From contig PBGL02000027.1 in NCBI GenBank assembly GCA_002718995.2, positions 36,095 to 80,404 of the forward strand: a stretch of DNA of 44,310 nt. The letters are read 5' to 3'. This document shows, in pieces, positions 8,346-16,594 of this stretch. Source of the DNA: Methanobacteriota archaeon. GTDB lineage: Archaea; Thermoplasmatota; Poseidoniia; Poseidoniales; Thalassarchaeaceae. The notes under the pieces are model-generated. The model did no database searches, was not told where the DNA came from, and saw only the letters and a program-made list of their open reading frames with translations. Numbering within the stretch: the first letter of the stretch is position 1; the number at the start of each line of letters is the position of its first letter. The translations under genes and the position numbers were made by a program.

Positions 8346-11300
8346 ATGAGACGAAAGCAGACCGCGGCATTCATCACGCTACTTCTACTCAGCAGTCTAG
8401 CCTTCGTATCACAGACTCGGCCACAGTCGCCAGTCTCCTCCACGGACCCCACAGAGGCACAGGGAGGGGCTCCTCCGGCCACCGACGCCGATGAAGATCA
8501 GATACCAGATCAGTACGAATCAATGCACGGTATTGTAGTGGTAATCGAGACGCCAGACGGCAATGTGAATGTCAAGGGGCTGGACATGAATAATGGCACC
8601 GATAATATGACTGATCACGACAGGGACGGGGCTCCTGCACTTCTGGAGTATTGCTGGCCCTATACTCTGGACAAGTGCTTCACGGATCGCCTCTCCCTTA
8701 CTGGTAAACCCCCTGAGTTGACTGATTCTGGAAAGAGGGAGTATCTTGATCCAACTAATTCGGATTCCGATGGCGACGGCCTCCCCGATGGGTACGAAAT
8801 TCACATGTGTACAGAAGGCGGATTAGGATACATCAACGCCTCGAACGCTTGGACCTGTCTTTGGTTTGACCCCCTTGATCCCTCTGACGAGGTCGAGGAT
8901 ATTGATCGCTGTCAAGATTTCACTTTCGGTTGCGGGGATGGATTTGACGTAAATCGGGACGGCTCCATAGACGTCACGGAGAGCTACACTAACTCCGAGG
9001 AGTACTCTTTCGGAATTCCTGATGATTGGATTACAGAAAGGGATGGTCTGTGGTGTGCTGGAGAAATCCCAGGGCTCAGCCCCGACTCATGTCAGATAGG
9101 GGAACAAAGACCTACGGGAGATAGCGGATGGTTGGGAAGCGATCCAACAGATCCAGATTCTGATCACTACACCTGGTCGGAAATTATCGCTACTGGACTC
9201 GTAGTGCCAGGGGACGGTATTCCGGATGGATGGGAGGTGCATTATGGGCTAGATCCTAGAAATGCAAGCGATGCCATAGAGGACTCAGACAGCGACGGAT
9301 GGGACTTGGATCGTGATGGTTTCGTAATTCCAGATACCTCCACCTCGACTGCCCAATGGGGCGAGGCATTCAGTAACTATGAGGAATACATGACTTACTT
9401 CGATGACGGAGCATGGGTTACTCCAGGCCTCAGGGGGACTCCGATGTCTGATCATGAGGGGGAAGTAATTACTTTCGATCAATCCACATCCCCTGGACTT
9501 GTTGACGGATCCGTGCATTCGCTAATCAGCGATTCTGGAAGGGATCGTCTATTGGTTGGATCAAAATTCGGAATTACTGCAATAGACCCATTCGGAGGTT
9601 CTGTATCACGTCATCATCTCCCATCAGGAATGGAGATGAATACCATGATGAGGTGGACAGTGGGCGACTCAGAGTTCATGATTGTCGGCACCAATTCGGG
9701 TATTCACTGCCTTTCTATGAACAGTGGTTTACCAGTAATCTCTTCTCTATCGGACTCCAATATCGGTTCTGTACATTCAATCCTTAAGTTAGAAACTGGA
9801 AGTAATGACCTAGACTTGTTAGCATTCGGAAAAAACTCTGCTTGGTCCCTCTCATTTATTCAAGATGGTGATTCAGATAATGGGCACTGCCTTGGTGATG
9901 GGTCCTCAATTTCCATTACTGAACCAGTTCCAATTCTTGCATTGAACGAAGTCCTTGAGGAGGCCAAGACATCTGCAAACACGGCTATCCACGTCCCAGT
10001 CTCCGGCAGAGGTCCACTTCTCCTGATTGGAACTGATTACGGACTAATCGCATGGAATACTACTGACACACTGACATCTGCAGGTGATCCTTGGTGGGTC
10101 TTCGATCAAGAAAATGCGGAGGACTTCGTCCAGCGAGCGGATCTCCTGAATGAGTCAAAGTCTGCGATAGTCAATACAATGGAGGTTGCCGGACCAAGGC
10201 AACCAGGAGGGGGCGTGGAAGAGGTTACTGGTTTTTGGCTAGGGACTGCAGGGGGCCTGCATTTAGTGGATCTCGGCACCTTCTTCCAGATGCCCTATTC
10301 TTCGATAAGCAGTGAAAGAATGTATAATCTCGACAGATGGGCGGAGGGAGCAAATGACGTACACTCAGTACTCTCTTACAATGGGATGGTCGTAATTGGC
10401 TCCAGGGATGGTACTTGGTGCCTCGAGGGCGGCCATACAGGCGTTCTGGGACTTTACATGAATCAGACTAGAGTACCTGGTCTGGTAACTTCACTTGTCT
10501 CAATGGAGCATGATGGAAAAAATTGGCTATTCGCTGGAGTCTCCCCGGGGAGATACATGAACATAATGCCCATCGATCCACAGTCTGCAGACTCTGACCT
10601 AGATGGGATGCCCGATGGGTGGGAATTTGCCTATGGGTTAGATCCGACCGATCCATATGACAGAGACAGGGACGCTGATGCCGATGGAGTCAGCTACGAA
10701 CTAGCAGATGGTACAGAATTTACTAGGGACTGGTCTAATCTGGAGGAATACAGATACATCAGTACATCTGAATTTGGTTTCAATGGAACCGATCCAAGGG
10801 ACATAGATTCTGACTCAGACGGCCTTTCCGATGGCGAGGAGTACTGGGGTTGGTTCCTCGGCCCGACATCATTCGATTGCCACTACCTGAATGAAGAGTA
10901 TATTTGCGATGAAGAATCAGGAGAACAGGCAGAGACAGTTCATCTCGAAGGATGGCTTGGCTCTGGGGCCGGAGGGGGCACCGATGGCCCGACCGATCCA
11001 ACAAATGCCGACACCGATGGCGATGGCATGCCCGATGGCTGGGAGATTGAGCATAGAAGGTGGATTGGAGATGTCTACACCGGTGGAAATTTGTGGACCC
11101 TCGATCCACGTGACCCAAATGACGCGGATGCCGATGCGGATGGAGATGGTCTTTCCAACCTCTGCGAATATATGTGGGGGAACATGTTGGAAACGGTCCT
11201 CAGGGAAGGCCTCCCATCTCATGGCGAATCAAACGAATCGGCCGCTTCATGGGTCAAGACAGACCCTAACAATGTCGACTCGGATGGAGACAGCCTTCCA

Positions 11301-14090
11301 GATGGTTGGGAAGCTAGGTACACTTGTACATGGAACAAGGACAACAAGGGAATCAACCCTCTCAACGGATCAGACTATCTTAACAATCCGGATTCAGATG
11401 GTTATGACGTCAATCATGACGGCGTCTTATCCCTCGATGAGCAGTTCGTAAACTGGCTAGAATACCACATCAAATCAGAAATCATGTACGGCTCAACGAC
11501 ATCCTCAGGTATTGCTTACCCAGAAAACTTCACTACTTCACTTTGGAACGAGACTTGGCAGGATCTTGCAGAGGGCTCCTTTGGGGATTTCACAAGCCCA
11601 TCCTACCAGAGCCTCGTAAATGGAACGACTACTCAGGATGTCGGATCTGCTAACCCACTTTCCGCTGACTCAGATAGAGATGGGATGCCCGACGGTTGGG
11701 AATTCTTCCACTCAAGGTGGAGCCTATTCGATGAAGAATGGACGTTGAATCCCGTCGACGAGAGGGATCAGACCGGTGATCCAGATGGAGATGGCATGAA
11801 CAATTGGGAAGAATACAACTCAATTGACGGAAACCTCAGTGAGACCGACAATCTCGTGACGTCTCCCCAGTTTTACCTACTGTCTGTGGGCGGCGAGTTA
11901 CTCGCAACCCCTTGGCTTTCGGCTGAGTCTTCCCTCTCTTTTGGGACATTCCTCTCTGATGAGCAGAGGAATCTAACTGGGCTGACTGCAGACCCTAATG
12001 ATCCAGACACCGATAACGATGGCCTACTTGACGGCATTGAGCTAATTTTCACTAGATGGAACTCCACAGACTCTGTATGGACGCTCAATCCTCTAGTGGC
12101 AGGAGATGGGAACTACGATTCAGATATGGATGGAATCACGGATCTTGTGGAGCTCAACTTGACCAATAACAATCCCGCAAATGGCGGACTGTCGCCACCA
12201 GACGCACCTAGGATGTGGGAGGAGGCGCAACAGCTAGACCCATCCGAGGCAAATAACAGGATATACAGGATCCTATTCAACAAGGAAGGCAAAGCACAGT
12301 TAGCGATGCAACAGTATCAGGAGTGGCTTTCCGGAGAGCCGGCTGGACCACTCCTGACCTACCTGCTTGGAATATCGGACCCCAATGACGAGGATACTGA
12401 TAGGGACGGCATGAGTGATGGTTACGAGTATTGGTTCACTGAATGGAATTTGGAGGATAACATATGGGAGATGAACCCCCTGACTGGTACTGACGTATCC
12501 AGGGATACAGATGACGACTCCTTCGACTGTGATGGCAATGGATTCATTTCAGACTCAGAGTCATTCGACAACCTCGCCGAGTATGAATCAAGAGTTTACG
12601 GAAAGAAGATAGCCGTAGATACGATTCCGAATGAGACCGGCTTGGTTTCATATGGTGCTGATGCAATAAATGCCCAGATTGAGGAGAATGGACTTTCTTA
12701 CCAAGCTGCTTTCGGTCACCTCTACTCATCATTCATCAGCAAGAGCATAAAGTCCTCAGAGAGAATGGGCTTGATCAATTCAGTAGATTACAACAATTTC
12801 AACACAAGCCTTGCCGGAGTTAGCGACCCGACGGACGGAGACTCGGATAGGGATGGGATGCCCGACGGTTGGGAATTCTGCTACTCAATATACGGGGAAT
12901 TCCTCCCTGTCAACTCTTTCAGATGGTCAATGAATCCAGTAAACTCACTGGATGTCGATTATGATCCGGACTCGGATGGCTGGTATGACAGAAGTTGGTC
13001 TGACTTGCCGGCCGAGCAGGGTAATTGGGAGGCGAGGCAGTTCACGCCGTCGCCGATAGATAGCCAGCTAGGCCAAGGCTCTCAGCCACTATACTTCTCC
13101 AATATCATGGAGTTCGAGAATGGGACTCACCCCCTGGATCAAGATACCGATGATGACTCCATGGTGATGATTCCATTCTTCCAAGATGGCTCCGTAGTGG
13201 CATATGTCCAAGACACCAATCTTTCAGATGGCAGAGAGGTATTCAAGTATGGGACTAACCCTCTCGATAATGACACTGACGGAGATATGATGCCAGACTT
13301 CTATGAGTACTACAGAGGGTGGAATGAGACCAATGATAACTGGTCATCGTATATCCAAATTTCAGTAGTCTGGTATCAGGTAACCCCTGTTGTTTGGAAG
13401 CCTGTTGATGTCTCTTCCGGAATAATCTCCAGGCCTCAATTAGACTGGGCGTGGTTCACGCATGACCCAACCGATCCTTCCGACGCAGGCCAGGATGCGG
13501 ATAATGACGGTGGTTGGGATTGCTCCAGTGGAAGTTGTGTGTATCAACCATACAACAACTTCCAAGAGTACTTCGGAGTGGTGAATGCCTCCCTTTCATC
13601 ACCTTCTTTGGTACGTGAATCCAGTCTGTATGACTGTTCAGGAAACCTAGTGATGGAGTGGTGGCAACTGAGGGAGGCACTATTGGGGACATGCTCTGGA
13701 AGTGCCGCCATTTCGACAAACTACTTCCGGATGTACAAAATCAACAACGATGACCAACTCTATGCCTTAATCGTGGACGACAACGATGTCGACTACGAGG
13801 ATGTAGACAGTAGTGACGATATTGTCACTCTTAACGGAGCTTGGGCCGACGAATTCAATAGGTTTGCAGGCGACCAGTATCACTTACCAAATACTGGGCT
13901 CGGGGAGTATGTTTTTGGATGGTGGGCCATTGATATCGATGGAGATCAGATAGCAGACGGAACCGATCCAACAAATTGGGATACGGATGGCGACTGGCTG
14001 AACGACCACTTTGAGATAGAGGACGACTTACTTGATGGAATAAGGGGGAATAGCGGATCCCCAATAAGATATGACGACCGTTCAACCTAG
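8346..14090 (+). CDS. Giant secreted protein with TSP3-like calcium-binding repeats and internal propeller
   Basis: 1914 residues with a signal peptide (hydrophobic segment about residues 8-25). At least twelve acidic repeats of the form D-x-D-x-D-G-x-x-D-G-[WY]-E occur, near residues 48, 139, 289, 749, 821, 889, 978, 1108, 1221, 1349, 1499, 1643 and 1879. Examples are DSDGDGLPDGYE and DSDRDGMPDGWE. They resemble thrombospondin type 3/EF-hand-like loops, which bind calcium and make rigid stalks. Residues about 395-740 interrupt the array with a probable beta-propeller, listed separately. Many aromatic and Asn-rich linkers and NPxD segments lie between repeats. No C-terminal membrane span or sorting motif is seen, so the mode of attachment is unclear. 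It is likely an extracellular structural or adhesion protein; no enzyme signature was found. The stop overlaps the start of the next ORF by 20 bases. Confidence 0.8.
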   Translation: MRRKQTAAFITLLLLSSLAFVSQTRPQSPVSSTDPTEAQGGAPPATDADEDQIPDQYESMHGIVVVIETPDGNVNVKGLDMNNGTDNMTDHDRDGAPALLEYCWPYTLDKCFTDRLSLTGKPPELTDSGKREYLDPTNSDSDGDGLPDGYEIHMCTEGGLGYINASNAWTCLWFDPLDPSDEVEDIDRCQDFTFGCGDGFDVNRDGSIDVTESYTNSEEYSFGIPDDWITERDGLWCAGEIPGLSPDSCQIGEQRPTGDSGWLGSDPTDPDSDHYTWSEIIATGLVVPGDGIPDGWEVHYGLDPRNASDAIEDSDSDGWDLDRDGFVIPDTSTSTAQWGEAFSNYEEYMTYFDDGAWVTPGLRGTPMSDHEGEVITFDQSTSPGLVDGSVHSLISDSGRDRLLVGSKFGITAIDPFGGSVSRHHLPSGMEMNTMMRWTVGDSEFMIVGTNSGIHCLSMNSGLPVISSLSDSNIGSVHSILKLETGSNDLDLLAFGKNSAWSLSFIQDGDSDNGHCLGDGSSISITEPVPILALNEVLEEAKTSANTAIHVPVSGRGPLLLIGTDYGLIAWNTTDTLTSAGDPWWVFDQENAEDFVQRADLLNESKSAIVNTMEVAGPRQPGGGVEEVTGFWLGTAGGLHLVDLGTFFQMPYSSISSERMYNLDRWAEGANDVHSVLSYNGMVVIGSRDGTWCLEGGHTGVLGLYMNQTRVPGLVTSLVSMEHDGKNWLFAGVSPGRYMNIMPIDPQSADSDLDGMPDGWEFAYGLDPTDPYDRDRDADADGVSYELADGTEFTRDWSNLEEYRYISTSEFGFNGTDPRDIDSDSDGLSDGEEYWGWFLGPTSFDCHYLNEEYICDEESGEQAETVHLEGWLGSGAGGGTDGPTDPTNADTDGDGMPDGWEIEHRRWIGDVYTGGNLWTLDPRDPNDADADADGDGLSNLCEYMWGNMLETVLREGLPSHGESNESAASWVKTDPNNVDSDGDSLPDGWEARYTCTWNKDNKGINPLNGSDYLNNPDSDGYDVNHDGVLSLDEQFVNWLEYHIKSEIMYGSTTSSGIAYPENFTTSLWNETWQDLAEGSFGDFTSPSYQSLVNGTTTQDVGSANPLSADSDRDGMPDGWEFFHSRWSLFDEEWTLNPVDERDQTGDPDGDGMNNWEEYNSIDGNLSETDNLVTSPQFYLLSVGGELLATPWLSAESSLSFGTFLSDEQRNLTGLTADPNDPDTDNDGLLDGIELIFTRWNSTDSVWTLNPLVAGDGNYDSDMDGITDLVELNLTNNNPANGGLSPPDAPRMWEEAQQLDPSEANNRIYRILFNKEGKAQLAMQQYQEWLSGEPAGPLLTYLLGISDPNDEDTDRDGMSDGYEYWFTEWNLEDNIWEMNPLTGTDVSRDTDDDSFDCDGNGFISDSESFDNLAEYESRVYGKKIAVDTIPNETGLVSYGADAINAQIEENGLSYQAAFGHLYSSFISKSIKSSERMGLINSVDYNNFNTSLAGVSDPTDGDSDRDGMPDGWEFCYSIYGEFLPVNSFRWSMNPVNSLDVDYDPDSDGWYDRSWSDLPAEQGNWEARQFTPSPIDSQLGQGSQPLYFSNIMEFENGTHPLDQDTDDDSMVMIPFFQDGSVVAYVQDTNLSDGREVFKYGTNPLDNDTDGDMMPDFYEYYRGWNETNDNWSSYIQISVVWYQVTPVVWKPVDVSSGIISRPQLDWAWFTHDPTDPSDAGQDADNDGGWDCSSGSCVYQPYNNFQEYFGVVNASLSSPSLVRESSLYDCSGNLVMEWWQLREALLGTCSGSAAISTNYFRMYKINNDDQLYALIVDDNDVDYEDVDSSDDIVTLNGAWADEFNRFAGDQYHLPNTGLGEYVFGWWAIDIDGDQIADGTDPTNWDTDGDWLNDHFEIEDDLLDGIRGNSGSPIRYDDRST
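9540..10560 (+). repeat. Seven blade-like repeats (probable beta-propeller) inside the giant protein
   Basis: Seven segments share the pattern hydrophobic-hydrophobic-G-[STK]-x-x-G-hydrophobic: LLVGSKFGITAID (residue 402), FMIVGTNSGIHCLS (444), LLAFGKNSAWSLS (491), LLLIGTDYGLIAWN (558), FWLGTAGGLHLVD (630), MVVIGSRDGTWCLE (681) and WLFAGVSPGRYM (727). Spacing is 42-72 residues, the size of one propeller blade. The pattern is close to the regulator-type propeller repeats seen in sensor proteins. The fold is an inference from pattern and count. Confidence 0.55.
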
Positions 14091-14595
14091 AACTCTTGAG
14101 TACACGCCCCTTGGAATGAATATGGAAGACTCCAGTGGAATGTTGCCCGGGCCCAGCGAACCTCTAGAGGACAGGCTTCTTTTCCTACAAGAGAACATGG
14201 TCAATTTCGTCAACCAGTACGGCCTACCGGTCGTTGAAGTAGCTCTAGTAGTCTCCAAATTCATCAGGATAATCACGGAAAAGCTCCAAAATACAGCCGA
14301 AGAGTCAGGTGAGGAACTGCCCAAATCAATTCTAGAGCCGTGGCCCATAGATTCAGATGGCGATGCTCCGTCAATCGACTCTTTCCCCTTGGACAGGGTT
14401 CTCGGTTCGGTAGATCAGGATAGGATGGATATTTTTGACACAATCATCCGAACCATATTGAATGAAGCTGAAATTCCTTTTGCATCAGCAATTACAGTAT
14501 TGAGGGATTGGGAATCGAAGATTAGGGCCCAGCTGAGTGAGTCAACAAGTCCGGGCCACCTATTCAGCCCCCTGAAGCTCCCCGAAGGATTCTAG
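14071..14595 (+). CDS. Hypothetical soluble protein with one DSDGD motif
   Basis: Not recognised. The ORF gives up to 174 residues; inner ATGs at 14116 and 14122 are plausible alternatives that shorten it by 15-17 residues and remove the 20-base overlap with the giant gene. No signal peptide or membrane span is seen. It is mainly helical (QENMVNFVNQYGLPVVEVAL, then KFIRIITEKLQN) and carries IDSDGDAPSIDSFPLD near residue 90. That motif recalls the calcium loops of the upstream protein, with the 'FPLD' ending common in TSP3 repeats. The frame is +1 relative to the upstream gene. It could be a separate partner protein translated by coupling, or the displaced C-terminus of the giant protein. It ends interlocked with the opposite gene (CTAG). 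Confidence 0.6.
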   Translation: MTTVQPRTLEYTPLGMNMEDSSGMLPGPSEPLEDRLLFLQENMVNFVNQYGLPVVEVALVVSKFIRIITEKLQNTAEESGEELPKSILEPWPIDSDGDAPSIDSFPLDRVLGSVDQDRMDIFDTIIRTILNEAEIPFASAITVLRDWESKIRAQLSESTSPGHLFSPLKLPEGF

Positions 14596-14927
14596 CGGCC
14601 TTGAGACTCAGCTACAATGCCGCTTGATACCCACCAAGCGTCAATAATCGACCAAATGAAAATTATTGGCCAAAGAACAACTGACAGAATTAGCGGTAAT
14701 TGAATCAAGAACCATCCGAGCCCCTTACGATGCTGACGATTGAAATGCTGTCCAAGAAAAAGAAACGGGACTAGTGACAGGATAATTGTAAAAATAGGCC
14801 TCAGTGCGCCCCAGGCACCTATTCCTCCGCTCAATTCAGACCAAATTACACCAAAAACACCAATCGCACTAACTTCGTCATCTTCGTCCTCTCTAGGTAA
14901 GATAACGACATAATCGTGGTCAGACAC
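14592..14927 (-). CDS. Small integral membrane protein, unknown
   Basis: 111 residues, not recognised. An acidic N-terminus (LPREDEDDE) is followed by a hydrophobic stretch at about 38-60 (LRPIFTIILSLVPFLFLG). A short basic loop HFNRQHRKG comes next, then a long hydrophobic region at about 72-103, possibly two spans around a Pro (LPLILSVVLWPIIFIW). By the positive-inside rule the basic loop should be cytoplasmic. The composition and the tail IIDAWWV resemble small TM2/Pmp3-like proteins, but no family motif is firm. It is convergent with the hypothetical gene to its left and divergent from the peptidase/Nudix gene. Confidence 0.6.
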   Translation of the reverse strand: MSDHDYVVILPREDEDDEVSAIGVFGVIWSELSGGIGAWGALRPIFTIILSLVPFLFLGQHFNRQHRKGLGWFLIQLPLILSVVLWPIIFIWSIIDAWWVSSGIVAESQGR

Positions 14928-14951
14928 GAGTCTTGGAGGGGGCAGGGTGGA

Positions 14952-15986
14952 ATGAATATGACGTATCCTAGATACGAAAAGGACAACTTACCACACCCGT
15001 TCGCATACTCCGTGGATTTGCCTAGGGTGCTGTTAACAGGATTCCAGCCATTCAATGGCAATAGGGAAAACGTATCTGAAGAAGTAGTCAGGAGATTCAG
15101 TCAGAGTGGTTTCGAAGGAGTCGAGCTTTCGACCATGGTGCTAAGCGTTGATGAGAAAGGATCTAGGAAATGCTCTGAAATATTGAACTTAGGCGACTCC
15201 CTCGATGTCATAGTGCATCTCGGACTTTCCGAGAGTAGGGAAAAGGTCAGTTTAGAGATGCTCGCAAAAAACCTCCTTGATATGTCCAAGCCCGATAATT
15301 CGGGCAGGATGATTTGTGGATCAAAGATCGTGCAAAATGCGCCCGATTCACTCAAGATCACGGCTCCAATCCACGTTTTGGATGAGGAGTTTGAGCATGA
15401 TGAAAGGGTCGTTTGGAGCGAGGACGCTGGGGGTTTCGTCTGTAATGAGACTCTCTTTAGAACCCTGGAGGCCAATGGTACCAATGACACTAAGATAATT
15501 TTTGTTCATTTGCCCAATAAATCATACATCAATATTAGTGACCAAGCTGAAATTGTCAGTAGGGTAATCAAGTGCCTATCCATAAAGCCCCTTTATGGGG
15601 TCGTAGGAGCGTTACTTAACGACTCTAAGGGTAGAATTCTGGCCTGTAGGAGGCCTGAGGGGGATGCATGGTCTGGTTGGTGGGAGTTCCCCGGGGGAAA
15701 AATCGAGGAAGGAGAGAACCAGGAAGAAGCCCTGGTTAGGGAAATTGAAGAGGAATTAGGAATTTCTGTAATTCCACACTCATGTGTGGCCGAAATCTCC
15801 CATGATTATGGCGACAGGGATGTGGAATTATTCATTTGGAAGTGCGAGACAGTCGATCCTAGTACTATTTTCCCCTCGGAACACGATGAAATAAAATGGG
15901 TCTCTCAAGATGAACTGATCAATCTAAAATGGCTCCCTGCGGACCTACCCCTCATTCAAGAATGGACCTTGAAAGGAATCCCCTAA
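14952..15986 (+). CDS. Pyroglutamyl peptidase (C15) fused to a Nudix hydrolase
   Basis: The first half matches pyrrolidone-carboxylate peptidase (cysteine peptidase C15): VLLTGFQPFNGNRENVS at the start, Glu102 in VSLEMLAKN, Cys164 in GGFVCNETLF and His186 in IIFVHLPNK (numbered from the ATG at 14952). The full Glu/Cys/His set is therefore present. The second half, about residues 215-344, is a Nudix domain. Its box runs from residue 249 to 271 (G-x5-E-x7-REIEEELGI) and it carries WWEFPGG, as in MutT-type nucleotide-cleaning enzymes. C15 removes N-terminal pyroglutamate from peptides; MutT-type Nudix enzymes hydrolyse oxidised dNTPs. No common pathway is known to me. The frame extends to 14916, but that start overlaps the opposite gene; 14952 follows GGAGGGGGCAGG and was preferred. 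Confidence 0.85.
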   Translation: MNMTYPRYEKDNLPHPFAYSVDLPRVLLTGFQPFNGNRENVSEEVVRRFSQSGFEGVELSTMVLSVDEKGSRKCSEILNLGDSLDVIVHLGLSESREKVSLEMLAKNLLDMSKPDNSGRMICGSKIVQNAPDSLKITAPIHVLDEEFEHDERVVWSEDAGGFVCNETLFRTLEANGTNDTKIIFVHLPNKSYINISDQAEIVSRVIKCLSIKPLYGVVGALLNDSKGRILACRRPEGDAWSGWWEFPGGKIEEGENQEEALVREIEEELGISVIPHSCVAEISHDYGDRDVELFIWKCETVDPSTIFPSEHDEIKWVSQDELINLKWLPADLPLIQEWTLKGIP

Positions 15987-16501
15987 TCCTCTTCGCCAAT
16001 CGTTGGGCGTCCCCTTTTGTCGAACCACTCATTCGGAGTGCCATCTTCGGACATCGAAAGCTCGTCACCGGCCCTCCTCGGAATTGCAGACCTTCCCTGA
16101 TGCCATGTAATATCCTCTATCCAATGGTCGATATCTTCTCCACGAATGGAAATTTCAACTGTCCCTCCCGTAGTCCGTTCACCCAATGAGAATGATATCT
16201 TTCCAACTAGCGCGGCCTGTCTGGAAATCGAGAAATCAGTATGCCTCCCTCCCTCCATATCGAGAGTCATGGCATCGAGTGCGGTATCCAGGATCCTTTG
16301 CTCAGATATCGATTCTAGGAACTTATCCAGAGATTGAGTGTTGCCGTGCAATACATCCGCCGAACCATGATGAGGAAACGTCCTTTTCACCATATTTTTG
16401 TTCGGAGACCAGTCCGGAAATATATTCCTCACTGCCAAAATTACCTTCTCCGGGTCTTCATGTGGCTGGACTACGGTCGACACCCTGATTTCAGGCTCCA
16501 T
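15983..16501 (-). CDS. UPF0201 family RNA-binding-like protein
   Basis: IRVSTVVQPHEDPEKVILAV and NIFPDW near the N-terminus are the signature of the archaeal UPF0201 family (Pfam 'RNA_binding', formerly DUF54). The family consists of small proteins with an RNA-binding-like fold and no settled role. From the Met at 16501 the product has 172 residues and the family domain begins within a few residues, so this start was chosen. An upstream Met at 16549 would add 16 basic residues outside the domain. The C-terminal 40 residues (RAGDELSMSEDGTPNEWF) are an extension not recognised. It ends interlocked (CTAA) with the peptidase/Nudix gene. Confidence 0.8.
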   Translation of the reverse strand: MEPEIRVSTVVQPHEDPEKVILAVRNIFPDWSPNKNMVKRTFPHHGSADVLHGNTQSLDKFLESISEQRILDTALDAMTLDMEGGRHTDFSISRQAALVGKISFSLGERTTGGTVEISIRGEDIDHWIEDITWHQGRSAIPRRAGDELSMSEDGTPNEWFDKRGRPTIGEED

Positions 16502-16594
16502 GGTTCTTCGAGACCACACCTGCTCATGAGTTCTCTCCAAAGAACTCAACCAAGAGCGCGAATGATTGAAACAGTAATCGAACGGGGGAGGACT

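Noticed and set aside
10891-11451. A 186-residue plus-strand ORF inside the giant gene
   Set aside because: It is a +1-frame shadow of the repetitive Asp/Gly codons of the calcium repeats; its product is Met/Thr-rich with no domain, and the main frame is clearly coding.
11873-12088. Minus-strand ORF opposite the giant gene
   Set aside because: Low-complexity Ser-rich product with no start context; it is a shadow of the coding strand.
8346-14090. CRISPR-like or tandem DNA repeats in the calcium-repeat gene
   Set aside because: The repeats are protein-level with irregular spacing and diverged codons; there are no uniform repeats with spacers.
14916-14951. The longer start of the peptidase/Nudix gene
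   Set aside because: It would overlap the opposite membrane-protein gene and adds residues with no similarity to the C15 family; the ATG at 14952 has a purine-rich site before it.
16334-16594. Upstream extension of the membrane zinc-ribbon gene
   Set aside because: This stretch is antisense to UPF0201 and encodes His/Arg-rich shadow sequence; the ATG at 16595 has a good ribosome site.
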